The notes below the pieces were generated by a model, which was given only the letters and a program-made list of their open reading frames with translations, did no database searches and was not told where the DNA came from. A DNA stretch of 64,000 nt from Sphingorhabdus rigui. Its GTDB lineage: Bacteria > Pseudomonadota > Alphaproteobacteria > Sphingomonadales > Sphingomonadaceae. Position 1 is the first letter of the stretch, and every line of letters starts with the position of its first letter. Shown here piece after piece: positions 54,329 through 63,388 of this stretch. The position numbers and the translations under genes were made by a program. The stretch covers positions 74,291 to 138,290 of the forward strand of contig NZ_JACIEA010000002.1 of assembly GCF_014196595.1 (NCBI RefSeq), read 5' to 3'.

Positions 54329-55456
54329 GTGCGGCACGGCCGGATCGAAATTGAAAGCCCCCTGGCGGTCGACAGCCAACCGCTCGAGCTGGGTGTTATC
54401 ATCCCCACCTATAACGAACGTGTAAATGTTGAGATACTGATTGCACGATTATCGATCGTGCTTGCTGGAATCAGCTGGGAAGCCATTTTTGTCGACGACA
54501 ATTCCCCCGATGGCACGTCAGCACTCGTTCGTGATATCGCACGTCAAAATCGTAATATTCGGATCGTACATCGTATCGGTCGGCGGGGATTATCAACGGC
54601 CGTTGTCGAAGGTATGCTTGCAAGTTCCGCCCCCGTATTGGCTGTAATTGACGGCGACATGCAGCATGATGAAGCTATATTACCGCGGCTATTTTCCAAA
54701 GTTTTTTTGGGCGAGGCCGACATCGCGGTTGGCACGCGCTATTCGGAAGGCGGAGGTACCGGCGACTGGAGCTCGGGGCGTTTGCGGATGAGCCAGTGGG
54801 CGACAAAGATTAGCAAATTTACGCTTCGTGCCGATCTGACTGATCCCATGAGCGGCTTTTTCGTGATTTCGCGGTCAGTGTTGATGGATGCAGTACCCAA
54901 GCTGTCTGGCGTCGGATTCAAAATATTGCTGGATATCGTTGCATCGCTACAGACCAAACCAACGATCGCCGAAATTCCTTATGTTTTCCGATCTCGCGCC
55001 ATGGGCGAGAGCAAGGCAGGCGCGTTGGTAGCGGTGGAATATCTCGCCCTGCTTGCAGACAAAACAGTTGGCCGTTTCTTGCCAGTTCGGCTGTTAAGCT
55101 TTCTAGCGGTCGGCAGCATCGGTGTTGGTATTCATCTCACGGCACTCGCGTCCGCGCTGGCTATGGGTTACACATTTTTGTCAGCGGAAATAATCGCAAC
55201 AATGACTGCAATGACTGCGAATTTCACTCTCAATAACATATTCACGTATCACGACCGACGCCTTCGTGGGTGGAAAATTTTCCCTGGGCTGCTTAGCTAT
55301 TATGCGATCTGCGGCGTTGGCGGCGTTGCCAACATTGGCATCGGAACATGGTTAAATGGCCAAAACAGCAACTGGTGGGTTGCAGGGCTTGCCGGCGTTA
55401 TTGTGGGCGCTGTCTGGAATTTTGCCGCTTCATCATTTGTCACATGGCGCAAGTGA
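54329..55456 (+). CDS. Polyprenyl-phosphate glycosyltransferase (GT2) fused to GtrA
   Basis: 375 residues from GTG 54329 behind GGGGAAG. GT2 domain (about 15-240) like dolichyl-phosphate mannosyltransferase: VIIPTYNERVNVEILI, VDDNSPDGT, DGDMQHDE and the GTRYSEGGG stretch. C-terminal GtrA-like four-span domain (about 245-370). Likely loads a sugar onto undecaprenyl phosphate and helps flip it for envelope glycan modification. Visibly AT-richer than its neighbours. Confidence 0.87.
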   Translation: MRHGRIEIESPLAVDSQPLELGVIIPTYNERVNVEILIARLSIVLAGISWEAIFVDDNSPDGTSALVRDIARQNRNIRIVHRIGRRGLSTAVVEGMLASSAPVLAVIDGDMQHDEAILPRLFSKVFLGEADIAVGTRYSEGGGTGDWSSGRLRMSQWATKISKFTLRADLTDPMSGFFVISRSVLMDAVPKLSGVGFKILLDIVASLQTKPTIAEIPYVFRSRAMGESKAGALVAVEYLALLADKTVGRFLPVRLLSFLAVGSIGVGIHLTALASALAMGYTFLSAEIIATMTAMTANFTLNNIFTYHDRRLRGWKIFPGLLSYYAICGVGGVANIGIGTWLNGQNSNWWVAGLAGVIVGAVWNFAASSFVTWRK

Positions 55457-56529
55457 AGGGAATATCGCGATTTGCTGCGCTTGATCGCGCAAAAGCTGTC
55501 TTGTTGCTAGCCGCGCTTATGATCTTCCTCGTCGCTGCGATATTGCCACAGGCAACGAACACAACACCGGCCTCCTCGTCGATAAACACGACAGCAAAAC
55601 CGCCGATGACCGACGAAGATTTAGTGCTCTATGGGTCAATTGCGGCCCGCGTTGCAACAGGTGAATCATATTACGACGCTGCGGCAAAAGAGCTGCGTGC
55701 GGGTGTTTATCCCCTAAAACCATTCGTGACCTTTCGGCTACCGACCCTTGCCTATGTCAATGCGTATTTGGGCAAAACGGCTTCGTTCGGTCTTTTAAGT
55801 CTTATATTAAGTGCTGCGCTTTGGGCCTTCTGGAAGCGGCTGGACGGCGCATTTTTAAACCCGCATCGACGCGTTTCCGCAATACTGCTGATCATCTCTG
55901 GTGCGTTGATTGTTTTTGAGCCCAAATATGCCGCCCTACACGAACTATGGGCTGGTTTGTTGATAGCACTCGCCGTCGCTTTGAGAGGTTCGTCGCGCTG
56001 GTATCTAACAATTATCACAAGCTGCGCTGCTCTAATGATTCGGGAACTGGCTCTGCCATTTATAATGTTGATGGCCGCGTTTTCGCTATTTGAACGACAG
56101 TGGCGCGATTTGACTGCTTGGGTGATCGTGCTCATTCTGTTTGCGATAGTGATGTTGGCCCATGCCCATAACGTTGCAGTGGTCGTTAAGCCCGACGATT
56201 TATCATCACCCGGGTGGGTTGAAGTGGGCGGTTGGCATCGCTTTCTGGCAGCAATGCGCCTAACCTCCGCGTTGCGGGTCTTTCCGGAATGGCTTGGCAA
56301 TGCCGGCGTCATTTTAGCATTTTTTGGATGGATGTCATGGCGCTCAGTCACCGGCCTATTGGGAACATTGCTTTTGATCGGCTATGCAATAATCTTCATG
56401 ATCTTGGGTCGGCCCGAAAATTTTTACTGGGGTCTGTTGGTCGCGCCAGTGTTGCTCGTTGGTTGGGTGTTTTTACCTCAAGCAATGAGAGATTTAGGCG
56501 AAATATTGCTGCCTCGGAAAGCTAACTAG
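55444..56529 (+). CDS. Polytopic membrane protein of unknown function
   Basis: 361 residues from ATG 55444, overlapping the glycosyltransferase by 13 bases (GTG 55453 is the alternative). About nine to ten membrane spans with a periplasmic loop after the first containing PPMTDEDLVLYGSIAARVATGE. Topology and context resemble GT-C glycosyltransferases that use lipid-linked sugars, but I see no decisive motif. AT-richer than its neighbours, like the gene before it. Confidence 0.6.
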   Translation: MAQVKGISRFAALDRAKAVLLLAALMIFLVAAILPQATNTTPASSSINTTAKPPMTDEDLVLYGSIAARVATGESYYDAAAKELRAGVYPLKPFVTFRLPTLAYVNAYLGKTASFGLLSLILSAALWAFWKRLDGAFLNPHRRVSAILLIISGALIVFEPKYAALHELWAGLLIALAVALRGSSRWYLTIITSCAALMIRELALPFIMLMAAFSLFERQWRDLTAWVIVLILFAIVMLAHAHNVAVVVKPDDLSSPGWVEVGGWHRFLAAMRLTSALRVFPEWLGNAGVILAFFGWMSWRSVTGLLGTLLLIGYAIIFMILGRPENFYWGLLVAPVLLVGWVFLPQAMRDLGEILLPRKAN

Positions 56530-56563
56530 ACTTGAAAGCATTCTGAGGGCAAAGCGGTCGGCG

Positions 56564-57847
56564 ATGGCAACTAAATCTGTTCTCCTGATCGTTAGTGGCG
56601 GCATCGCCGCTTATAAAGCGCTTGAACTTGTTCGCTTGCTAAAGCGTCAGGGTGTTGCCGTTCGCGCGGTGATGACGAAAAGCGCGGCTGAATTTGTCAC
56701 ACCGCTTTCGATGGGCGTCATGACCGAAGACCAAGTATATGGCGACATGTTCGACCTGAAGGAAGAGCGCGAAATCGGGCATATTCAGTTGAGCCGTCAG
56801 GCCGACCTTGTGGTGATTTGTCCCGCCACTGCCAATATCCTTGCCAAGATGGCCGCTGGCATCGCGGATGATTTGGCGACCACTATTCTGCTCGCGACGG
56901 ATAAACCCGTTCTGGCGGTTCCGGCGATGAATGTCCGCATGTGGAACCATCCCGCGACACAGCGGAACTTGGCGCAACTGCGCGCCGATGGCGTGCACAT
57001 CATGAACCCCGACGAAGGGGCAATGGCGTGCGGCGAATTCGGCCCGGGCCGCCTGCCCGAACCACCGGCCGTTGCCGAACAAATTTGCAGCATGCTCGGC
57101 GTACCCTTCAATACGCAACTGGCGTCGGGTCGTTCGCCAACGACCATGCCAAGCGCAACGCCGCTTACCGCGCAACCCGATTTTGCCGATGTCGAACATC
57201 GTCCGTTGTTTGGCAAACGCGTGCTTGTGACCGCTGGCCCCACGCATGAGGCGATTGATCCTGTACGCTACATCGCCAACCGCTCATCGGGGCGTCAGGG
57301 TTTTGCCATTGCAGCGGCGGCGGCTGATCTGGGCGCTGAAGTTACGCTGATAGCTGGCCCCGTGCATCTGCCGACACCGCCCGGTGTCTTGCGCATTGAT
57401 GTCGAAACCGCGCTGGAGATGCAGGCTGAGGTGGAGAAAGCCCTGCCCGTCGACGCCGCTATCATGGTCGCCGCCGTCGCGGACTGGCGCGCCGCACAAG
57501 CGCCGGACCAGAAAATCAAGAAAGACGGCAATGCCATTCCGCCGCTCGCGTTGACCGAAAACCCTGACATCCTTGCAAGCCTGACCACCCATAAGCAACG
57601 TCCGAAGCTCGTAATCGGCTTTGCGGCAGAAACCGAAAATATCATTGCCCATGCGCAGGCCAAGCTTGCGAAGAAAGGCTGCGACTGGATTGTCGCCAAC
57701 GATGTGTCTGGCGATGTCATGGGCGGTGAGAATAACGCCTTTCATATCGTAACCAAAGCAGGCGTTGATAGCTGGCTGGAAAGTCCCAAGGACATTATCG
57801 CACGAAAATTGATGGAGAAGGTCGCAGATGAGCTCGCAAAAAGTTGA
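56564..57847 (+). CDS. coaBC: Bifunctional phosphopantothenoylcysteine decarboxylase/synthetase
   Basis: Two coenzyme A steps in one protein, 427 residues. N-terminal flavoprotein CoaC half (about 1-185) with [19 protein letters not shown] and [15 protein letters not shown]-terminal CoaB half (about 220-427) with [20 protein letters not shown] and the KIKK loop. A linker of about 30 residues joins them. Overlaps dut by 20 bases. Confidence 0.96.
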   Translation: MATKSVLLIVSGGIAAYKALELVRLLKRQGVAVRAVMTKSAAEFVTPLSMGVMTEDQVYGDMFDLKEEREIGHIQLSRQADLVVICPATANILAKMAAGIADDLATTILLATDKPVLAVPAMNVRMWNHPATQRNLAQLRADGVHIMNPDEGAMACGEFGPGRLPEPPAVAEQICSMLGVPFNTQLASGRSPTTMPSATPLTAQPDFADVEHRPLFGKRVLVTAGPTHEAIDPVRYIANRSSGRQGFAIAAAAADLGAEVTLIAGPVHLPTPPGVLRIDVETALEMQAEVEKALPVDAAIMVAAVADWRAAQAPDQKIKKDGNAIPPLALTENPDILASLTTHKQRPKLVIGFAAETENIIAHAQAKLAKKGCDWIVANDVSGDVMGGENNAFHIVTKAGVDSWLESPKDIIARKLMEKVADELAKS

Positions 57848-58277
57848 AGTGCGCGTCAAGCGCCTGAACCATGGCGCGGGCTTGGCTTTGCCCGCATATG
57901 CGACATCGGGCGCGGCCGGCATGGACATTTGCGCCGCCGAAAGCCTGAATCTGCGCGCTGGCAAGCGCCATGCCGTCGCAACCGGATTCGCCTTTGCCAT
58001 TCCCGATGGATATGAAGTGCAGGTGCGCCCGCGCTCGGGCCTTGCGCTGAAGCATGGGATTACCTGCCTCAACACACCCGGAACCATCGACAGCGATTAT
58101 CGCGGCGAAGTGAAGGTCATTTTGGCCAATTTGGGCGAAGATGATTTCATGATCAACAAAGGCGACCGGATTGCACAGATTGTGGTGGCGCCTGTCACCC
58201 ACGGCCACTTGGTCGAGGTTGATGACTTGGACGAAACCGTGCGTGGCGCTGGGGGTTTCGGCTCAACAGGCGTATGA
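57828..58277 (+). CDS. dut: dUTP diphosphatase
   Basis: 149 residues, trimeric dUTPase. Five motifs in order: [44 protein letters not shown], and the C-terminal [10 protein letters not shown] arm. Keeps uracil out of DNA and makes dUMP for thymidylate. The coaBC-dut pairing is widely conserved. Confidence 0.97.
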   Translation: MSSQKVEVRVKRLNHGAGLALPAYATSGAAGMDICAAESLNLRAGKRHAVATGFAFAIPDGYEVQVRPRSGLALKHGITCLNTPGTIDSDYRGEVKVILANLGEDDFMINKGDRIAQIVVAPVTHGHLVEVDDLDETVRGAGGFGSTGV

Positions 58278-59038
58278 CGCTTAACGATCAACAGCTTGAC
58301 CGTTATGCCCGCCACATTGTGTTGCGGGATATTGGCGGCGCGGGTCAAAGCAAATTATTGTCGAGCCATGTCCTGCTGATTGGCGCAGGCGGGATAGGAT
58401 GTCCGGCGATCCAATATCTTGCGGCGGCAGGGGTCGGAACCATCAGCGTTGTCGATGATGATGATGTGGCGCTGTCCAATCTCCAGCGTCAGATTTTGTA
58501 TAGCGACCGTGATATTGGCACCGCCAAAGTGGAAGCGGCTGGCGCGGCAGCGGCGCGGCTAAACCCCGACATCACCTTCAACGCGCTTCAGCAGCGGATT
58601 GGCAAAGACACCCGCGCTGACATATTGGCGGGCGTTGATGTTGTGATCGATGGCAGCGACAATTTTATGACGCGCCTGATCGTCAATGACCTGTGCCTTG
58701 CGGCCAAAGTGCCGTTGGTCAGCGCCGCAATTGGGCAGTTTCACGGACAGATTGGCACATTCACCGGGTGGCAGGCAGACGCGCCATGCTATCGCTGCTT
58801 CGTTGGTGACGCCCACGACCCCGATGATTGCGACGATTGCGCCACACAAGGCGTTCTGGGCGCGATGTGCGGGCTTATGGGCAGTTTCGCAGCGATGGAG
58901 GCGATACGCGCGCTGACAGGCTTTGGAGAGCCGCAGCAGGGCAAGCTGCACCTGTTCGACGGACTGACGCCATCGATGCGGTCCATCAAATTGCCAAAAG
59001 ATCCGGCCTGCTCCAGCTGCGGCGGCTTAACCGCCTAA
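58274..59038 (+). CDS. ThiF/MoeB-family adenylyltransferase
   Basis: 254 residues, E1-like. ATP-binding [33 protein letters not shown], adenylation region [14 protein letters not shown], and the CxxC zinc pairs CYRCF and CSSC. Adenylates the C-terminus of a ubiquitin-like sulfur carrier (MoaD or ThiS); which one cannot be decided, since no carrier gene is in view. Coupled to dut (ATGA). Confidence 0.9.
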   Translation: MTLNDQQLDRYARHIVLRDIGGAGQSKLLSSHVLLIGAGGIGCPAIQYLAAAGVGTISVVDDDDVALSNLQRQILYSDRDIGTAKVEAAGAAAARLNPDITFNALQQRIGKDTRADILAGVDVVIDGSDNFMTRLIVNDLCLAAKVPLVSAAIGQFHGQIGTFTGWQADAPCYRCFVGDAHDPDDCDDCATQGVLGAMCGLMGSFAAMEAIRALTGFGEPQQGKLHLFDGLTPSMRSIKLPKDPACSSCGGLTA

Positions 59039-59734
59039 AAGTTCGTCCACCCATTGCGGAACAAGCTCCGTCGCCGGGCCATGGCGCGATTCCGTGAACC
59101 AAGAACTGCTATGCGACGGTTCAAGGTTCAGCTCCAATGTGGCTATGCCGTTTTGACGCGCTTCACGCACAAGGCCGGCGGCGGGATAGACTGCGCCGGA
59201 CGTTCCAATGCTGACGAACAAATCAGCGCGGTTGAGTGCGTGGTAGATATCACCCATGCGGTAGGGCATTTCGCCGAACCAGACGATATCAGGCCGCAAT
59301 TGGCCAGATATGCCGCACGATGGACAGGCTGGTCGGTCAATCAATGTGCCGCGCCAGCCATGGCGCACATCGCACGCGGTGCACCACGCATTCAGATGCT
59401 CCCCATGCATATGCAGCAGGCGTTTGGTTCCTGCCCGTTCGTGCAAATCGTCGACATTCTGGGTCACCAAAAGCAAATTGCCGCTCCATTCCGCATCGAG
59501 CCGCGCCAGCGCATAATGCGCGGCATTTGGCTCCACCTGCTGAATGCGTTCGCGGCGCATATCGTAGAAGCGCAGCACAAGGTCGGGGTCGCGGGCAAAG
59601 GCCTCCGGCGTTGCGACATCTTCAACCTTATGCTGTTCCCACAATCCACCCGCACTGCGAAACGTATCAATACCGCTCTCGGCACTGACACCTGCGCCTG
59701 TCAGAATGACGATGTTTTTGATTTGGCGATCCAC
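59027..59734 (-). CDS. cobB: NAD-dependent protein deacylase, class III sirtuin
   Basis: 235 residues from a GTG at 59734, chosen for GGAG 6 bases upstream and the usual family length; the open frame extends to 59872 without support. GAGVSAESGIDTFRSAGG, TQNVDDLHERAG, catalytic histidine in HMHGE, zinc cysteines CTAC and CPSC. The Tyr-x2-Arg pair in FYDMRRERI is the mark of sirtuins that remove succinyl and malonyl groups. Tail-to-tail with the ThiF-like gene. Confidence 0.92.
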   Translation of the reverse strand: MDRQIKNIVILTGAGVSAESGIDTFRSAGGLWEQHKVEDVATPEAFARDPDLVLRFYDMRRERIQQVEPNAAHYALARLDAEWSGNLLLVTQNVDDLHERAGTKRLLHMHGEHLNAWCTACDVRHGWRGTLIDRPACPSCGISGQLRPDIVWFGEMPYRMGDIYHALNRADLFVSIGTSGAVYPAAGLVREARQNGIATLELNLEPSHSSSWFTESRHGPATELVPQWVDELLGG

Positions 59735-59837
59735 ATTTGCTCCTTCACCGTCCCGCTGTGGCTGACGTCGTACACAGCACAACTTGTTTCGGCTCCCTAA
59801 TATAGTAAGACCCTCAAACAATATCAGGGTGACGGTT

Positions 59838-60563
59838 ATGAAAATAGGTATCATTGGCAGCGCGGGCCGCATGGGGCAGGCTTTGGTCGACGCAATTGCG
59901 GCGGATGGTCAGGAATATGCAGGCGGCGTCGACAAAGGCGATGACCTTGCCGCGCTGGTTGGGTCATCTGATGTACTTGTCGATTTTTCCAGCCCGCATG
60001 CGATTGAGGCGAACCTTGATGCATGCGTTGCTGCGGGCAAACCGATCGTCATTGGCACCACTGGTTTGGAGGAACGCCACCATTTCCTGATTGACGACGC
60101 AGCGCGCGACATTCCGGTTTTGCAGACGGGCAACACCTCATTGGGCGTAACCATGCTGTCAGCGCTCGTGCAGCAGGCCGCGCGCCAATTGGGTGAAGAT
60201 TGGGATATCGAAATATTGGAGATGCACCACCGGCATAAGGTGGATGCGCCATCTGGAACCGCGCTACTGCTAGGCGAAGCCGCAGCCAGCGGACGCGGCA
60301 TTGACCTAAAGCAACATAGCGACCGTGGCCGCGACGGCATCACCGGCGCGCGCAATGCCGGCGACATTGGCTTTGCATCCTTACGCGGCGGCAGCGTCGC
60401 AGGGGACCATCATGTCATTTTCGCATCCGAACATGAACGCATCGAGCTGGTCCATCGCGCAGAAACCCGCGCGATATTCGCGCGCGGCGCGGTAAAAGCC
60501 GGCGTTTGGTTGACCCGCCAAAAAGCGGGCCGGTTCACGATGCAGGAAGTGCTTGGCCTTTGA
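59838..60563 (+). CDS. dapB: 4-hydroxy-tetrahydrodipicolinate reductase
   Basis: Lysine/diaminopimelate pathway. 241 residues from ATG 59838. NAD(P) motif GIIGSAGRMGQAL, active-site EMHHRHKVDAPSGTAL, and C-terminal KAGVWLTRQKAGRFTMQEVLGL. Overlaps nth (TTGA). Confidence 0.95.
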   Translation: MKIGIIGSAGRMGQALVDAIAADGQEYAGGVDKGDDLAALVGSSDVLVDFSSPHAIEANLDACVAAGKPIVIGTTGLEERHHFLIDDAARDIPVLQTGNTSLGVTMLSALVQQAARQLGEDWDIEILEMHHRHKVDAPSGTALLLGEAAASGRGIDLKQHSDRGRDGITGARNAGDIGFASLRGGSVAGDHHVIFASEHERIELVHRAETRAIFARGAVKAGVWLTRQKAGRFTMQEVLGL

Positions 60564-61246
60564 AAAAGGCAGATATCTTCGAATTTTACCGCCGCCTTGC
60601 GGAGGCGAATCCTGCGCCTGAAACCGAGCTTGCATATGGCAATGCCTATCAATTGCTTGTTGCGGTCACTTGCTCTGCCCAATCGACGGATGTCGGGGTG
60701 AACAAAGCCACCAAGGCATTGTTTGCGGAGGTCAAAACGCCCGCGCAGATGGTGGCGTTGGGTCTTGATGGGCTGAAGGCGCATATCAAAACCATTGGGC
60801 TGTATAACAACAAAGCCAAAAACGTGATTGCCCTGTCGGAAATATTGGTGCGCGACCATGCAGGCGAAGTCCCGGCCGACCGCGACGCGCTTGAGGCGCT
60901 GCCCGGCGTTGGACGTAAGACGGCAAATGTCGTGATGAATACCGCTTTCGGCGCAGAGACCTTTGCCGTCGATACGCATATTTTCCGTGTCGGCAACCGG
61001 ACCGGGATCGCGCCAGGCAAAACCGTGCTCGCCGTTGAAAAGGCACTCGATAAAAAGACACCACAACCGTTTCGCGTTGGCGCGCATCATTGGCTGATCC
61101 TGCACGGTCGATATATCTGCAAAGCGCGCACGCCGGAATGTTGGCGCTGTCCGGTCGCGGACTTGTGCCGCTTCAAACCAAAAACGCCTCCGCCCAAAAT
61201 CAAGTCAGCTACAGTTCAGACTGACCCCGTTAAACCGGCCGCGTAA
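60560..61246 (+). CDS. nth: Endonuclease III
   Basis: Removes oxidised pyrimidines and cuts the abasic site. 228 residues from TTG 60560, overlapping the dapB stop. Helix-hairpin-helix LPGVGRKTANVVMNTAFG with the catalytic lysine, aspartate in FAVDTHIFRV, and [4Fe-4S] cysteines CKARTPECWRCPVADLC. A Lys/Pro-rich tail follows the cluster. Confidence 0.96.
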   Translation: MKKADIFEFYRRLAEANPAPETELAYGNAYQLLVAVTCSAQSTDVGVNKATKALFAEVKTPAQMVALGLDGLKAHIKTIGLYNNKAKNVIALSEILVRDHAGEVPADRDALEALPGVGRKTANVVMNTAFGAETFAVDTHIFRVGNRTGIAPGKTVLAVEKALDKKTPQPFRVGAHHWLILHGRYICKARTPECWRCPVADLCRFKPKTPPPKIKSATVQTDPVKPAA

Positions 61247-61261
61247 CATTGGAGAGCAAAC

Positions 61262-61651
61262 ATGCGTAAAATGCTGCTGATCATTCCTGCTGTGGCGCTG
61301 CTTTCGGGCGGCGGCGCGATTGCACTTTCCCGCGATAAAGCCCCCGAACCCGTCAGAGCGGTCGGCGAACCAAAAAGCTGCGTCACGATATCGCAGATAC
61401 GGTCAACGAAAGTCATCGATAGCCGCACTATCGATTTTCGCATGGCTGGCGGCAAGACCTATCGTAACACTCTGCCGCAAAGCTGCCCCGGTTTGAAATT
61501 CGAGGAGCGTTTTTCCTACCGCACGTCGATCAATCAATTGTGCAGCGTCGATATTGTGCGCGTTTTGCACGACGAGGGCGGCCGACTGTATGAAGGCGCA
61601 GGATGCGGCCTTGGCAAGTTTCAAGAGATTGAAAAGGTTACTGCCAAATAG
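61262..61651 (+). CDS. Small exported protein, DUF6491-like
   Basis: 129 residues. Signal-like hydrophobic N-terminus (about 4-20), then a compact domain with four cysteines (CVTISQIRSTKVIDSRTIDF, QSCPGLKFEERFSYRT, LCSVDIV, GAGCGLG), probably two disulfides in the periplasm. Resembles exported DUF6491 proteins. Function unknown. Confidence 0.65.
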   Translation: MRKMLLIIPAVALLSGGGAIALSRDKAPEPVRAVGEPKSCVTISQIRSTKVIDSRTIDFRMAGGKTYRNTLPQSCPGLKFEERFSYRTSINQLCSVDIVRVLHDEGGRLYEGAGCGLGKFQEIEKVTAK

Positions 61652-61681
61652 GTCAACCCGCACCATCACACGTCGATGGAG

Positions 61682-61700
61682 AGGGTAAAACTACCCTTTC
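61682..61700 (+). terminator. Weak terminator-like hairpin
   Basis: AGGGTA-AAAC-TACCCT followed by TT; six-base-pair stem and a short T run, 30 bases after the DUF6491-like stop. Confidence 0.3.
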
Positions 61701-61743
61701 TTGCACTACATGGTCTGTAATATCTCATCGATCCTAGCAACGC

Positions 61744-62436
61744 TCAGCTCTCAAAGCTCATGGTTCCAGTGTGGGTAATGCCCGGCCCAAGATACGCGTG
61801 AACATCGAAGCCTGCCTCCGTCACGCGCCGACAGAAACTAAAATCCTCTGAGAGTTCCGCACCGTTTTCATCAACAATATTGTTGAAGAACCCATACATC
61901 TTTTTATCAAAGTTATGCGTGGTTGTCCGCAATTCGGGGGCTAGCTCGCGTTCAATGATTGTTTCAAGCACTGTCCGCTGCACAATGTGAAAACCGGTGC
62001 CGATAAATTCCACCTTCCCGATAGTGCCATATTCGGGGTTTTTACTATTTGCGTAACAGCCGATATACGGTGCGACAGCAAACCTAGCGTTTTTGCCTCT
62101 CATGCCTGCTACAATAGCATTTTCGAAAGCGGTTAGGTCAATTGTACGTTGTGGCAGATAAACCCCCACAACGGGGGAATTATGATCCAAGAGCATTTGA
62201 AGAGCTATTGGACCAATGCCAACGTCGTCATCAATGCCTATGAAGGTATCGTAATCACCCTCCAAAAATTCGGCAGCAAGAATGTTCCGAGCCGCTGCTA
62301 CCTCCGCATATGAGACCCACGAGAATTTATAGCGGATTGATCGACTGTTTAAAATGGTGGTTAAACGCATCAAAGTTGCAGCGGTTGCACATGATATGGT
62401 GGCACGTACTGATGGAATACCAATTAAAACAGACAT
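61744..62436 (-). CDS. Orphan glycosyltransferase-like protein (GT-A-like)
   Basis: 230 residues behind a GGGAG ribosome-binding site. Begins SVLIGIPSVRA, carries an acidic DxD-like FIGIDDDVGI (about residue 70), VEFIGTGFHIVQR, and SEDFSFCRRVTEAGFD near the end. This pattern is that of nucleotide-sugar transferases, including ones seen in phages and capsule islands. Much AT-richer than its neighbours in codons and flanks, so probably a recent acquisition. Acceptor and donor unknown. Confidence 0.6.
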   Translation of the reverse strand: MSVLIGIPSVRATISCATAATLMRLTTILNSRSIRYKFSWVSYAEVAAARNILAAEFLEGDYDTFIGIDDDVGIGPIALQMLLDHNSPVVGVYLPQRTIDLTAFENAIVAGMRGKNARFAVAPYIGCYANSKNPEYGTIGKVEFIGTGFHIVQRTVLETIIERELAPELRTTTHNFDKKMYGFFNNIVDENGAELSEDFSFCRRVTEAGFDVHAYLGPGITHTGTMSFES

Positions 62437-62556
62437 TTATTACTCCCACCTACATGACCGCAATCGTTCGATAATCAATGTGGATGCTAAATATCGAATT
62501 TAACCGCCTGTAAATTACATATTGTCAAAATTGTTAACATTCCGAAGTTAAGCTGG

Positions 62557-62585
62557 ACAAAACCAGCCCAAGCGAGGCCGGCTGG
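62557..62585 (-). terminator. Terminator of the enoyl-CoA hydratase gene
   Basis: On the minus strand CCAGCC, a ten-base loop, GGCTGG, then TTTTG. About 30 bases after the stop. Confidence 0.5.
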
Positions 62586-62614
62586 GGAACCTTATCGCCA
62601 ATAATCGGATAAAT

Positions 62615-63388
62615 TTATTTCCCCGTCCAGTTGCCAGGACGCTTTTCGACAAACGCAGCCATGCCTTCCTTCTGATCTTCCGTACCAAACAGTCCATGGA
62701 ACAGGCGGCGTTCGAATATAACGCCTTGCTGCAATGTCGTTTCAAACGCGGCGTTGACCATTTCCTTGCAAGCGAGCGCAGCCAGTGGCGCCATCGCAGC
62801 GATCGCGGTTGCGGTCTTCATCGCCTCATCCACCAGTTCAGCCGCTGGAACAACCTTCGCGACCAACCCAGAGCGTTCAGCCTCATGTGCGTCCATCATA
62901 CGGCCCGTCAGGCACATTTCCATCGCCTTGGCCTTGCCAATCGCACGCGTTAGCCGTTGCGAACCGCCCATGCCGGGGGTGACCGCAAGTTTGATTTCAG
63001 GCTGCCCGAATTTTGCATTGTCGCCGGCAATGATAAAGTCGGCCATCATGGCAAGTTCGCATCCACCACCAAGCGCAAAGCCGTTCACGGCCGCAATCCA
63101 TGGCTTGCGTGTCGCGGTCACGCGATCATAGCCGGCGAAAAAGTTGTGGCCATACATGTCCGCAAAGGACTGGCTTTGCATTTCCTTAATGTCCGCGCCC
63201 GCAGCAAATGCCTTCTCGCTGCCAGTCACCACAGCACAACGTTGGCTGTCGTCGGCATCGAATGCAGCGAGGGCAGCAATGAGGTCCGCCAGAACCTGGC
63301 TGTTCAACGCGTTCAACGCCTGCGGACGATTGAGCGTGATTAAAGTCACCGCACCGCGTTGTTCGACCAATATCGTTTCGTAGCTCAT
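62615..63388 (-). CDS. Enoyl-CoA hydratase
   Basis: 257 residues from ATG 63388 (overlapping the previous stop as ATGA, behind GGAAG). Crotonase fold: oxyanion loops [11 protein letters not shown] and [16 protein letters not shown] with the two catalytic glutamates (GCELA and QPEIKL). Hydrates 2-enoyl-CoA; paired with 3-hydroxyisobutyryl-CoA hydrolase it fits valine catabolism, though a general short-chain role is equally possible. Confidence 0.92.
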   Translation of the reverse strand: MSYETILVEQRGAVTLITLNRPQALNALNSQVLADLIAALAAFDADDSQRCAVVTGSEKAFAAGADIKEMQSQSFADMYGHNFFAGYDRVTATRKPWIAAVNGFALGGGCELAMMADFIIAGDNAKFGQPEIKLAVTPGMGGSQRLTRAIGKAKAMEMCLTGRMMDAHEAERSGLVAKVVPAAELVDEAMKTATAIAAMAPLAALACKEMVNAAFETTLQQGVIFERRLFHGLFGTEDQKEGMAAFVEKRPGNWTGK

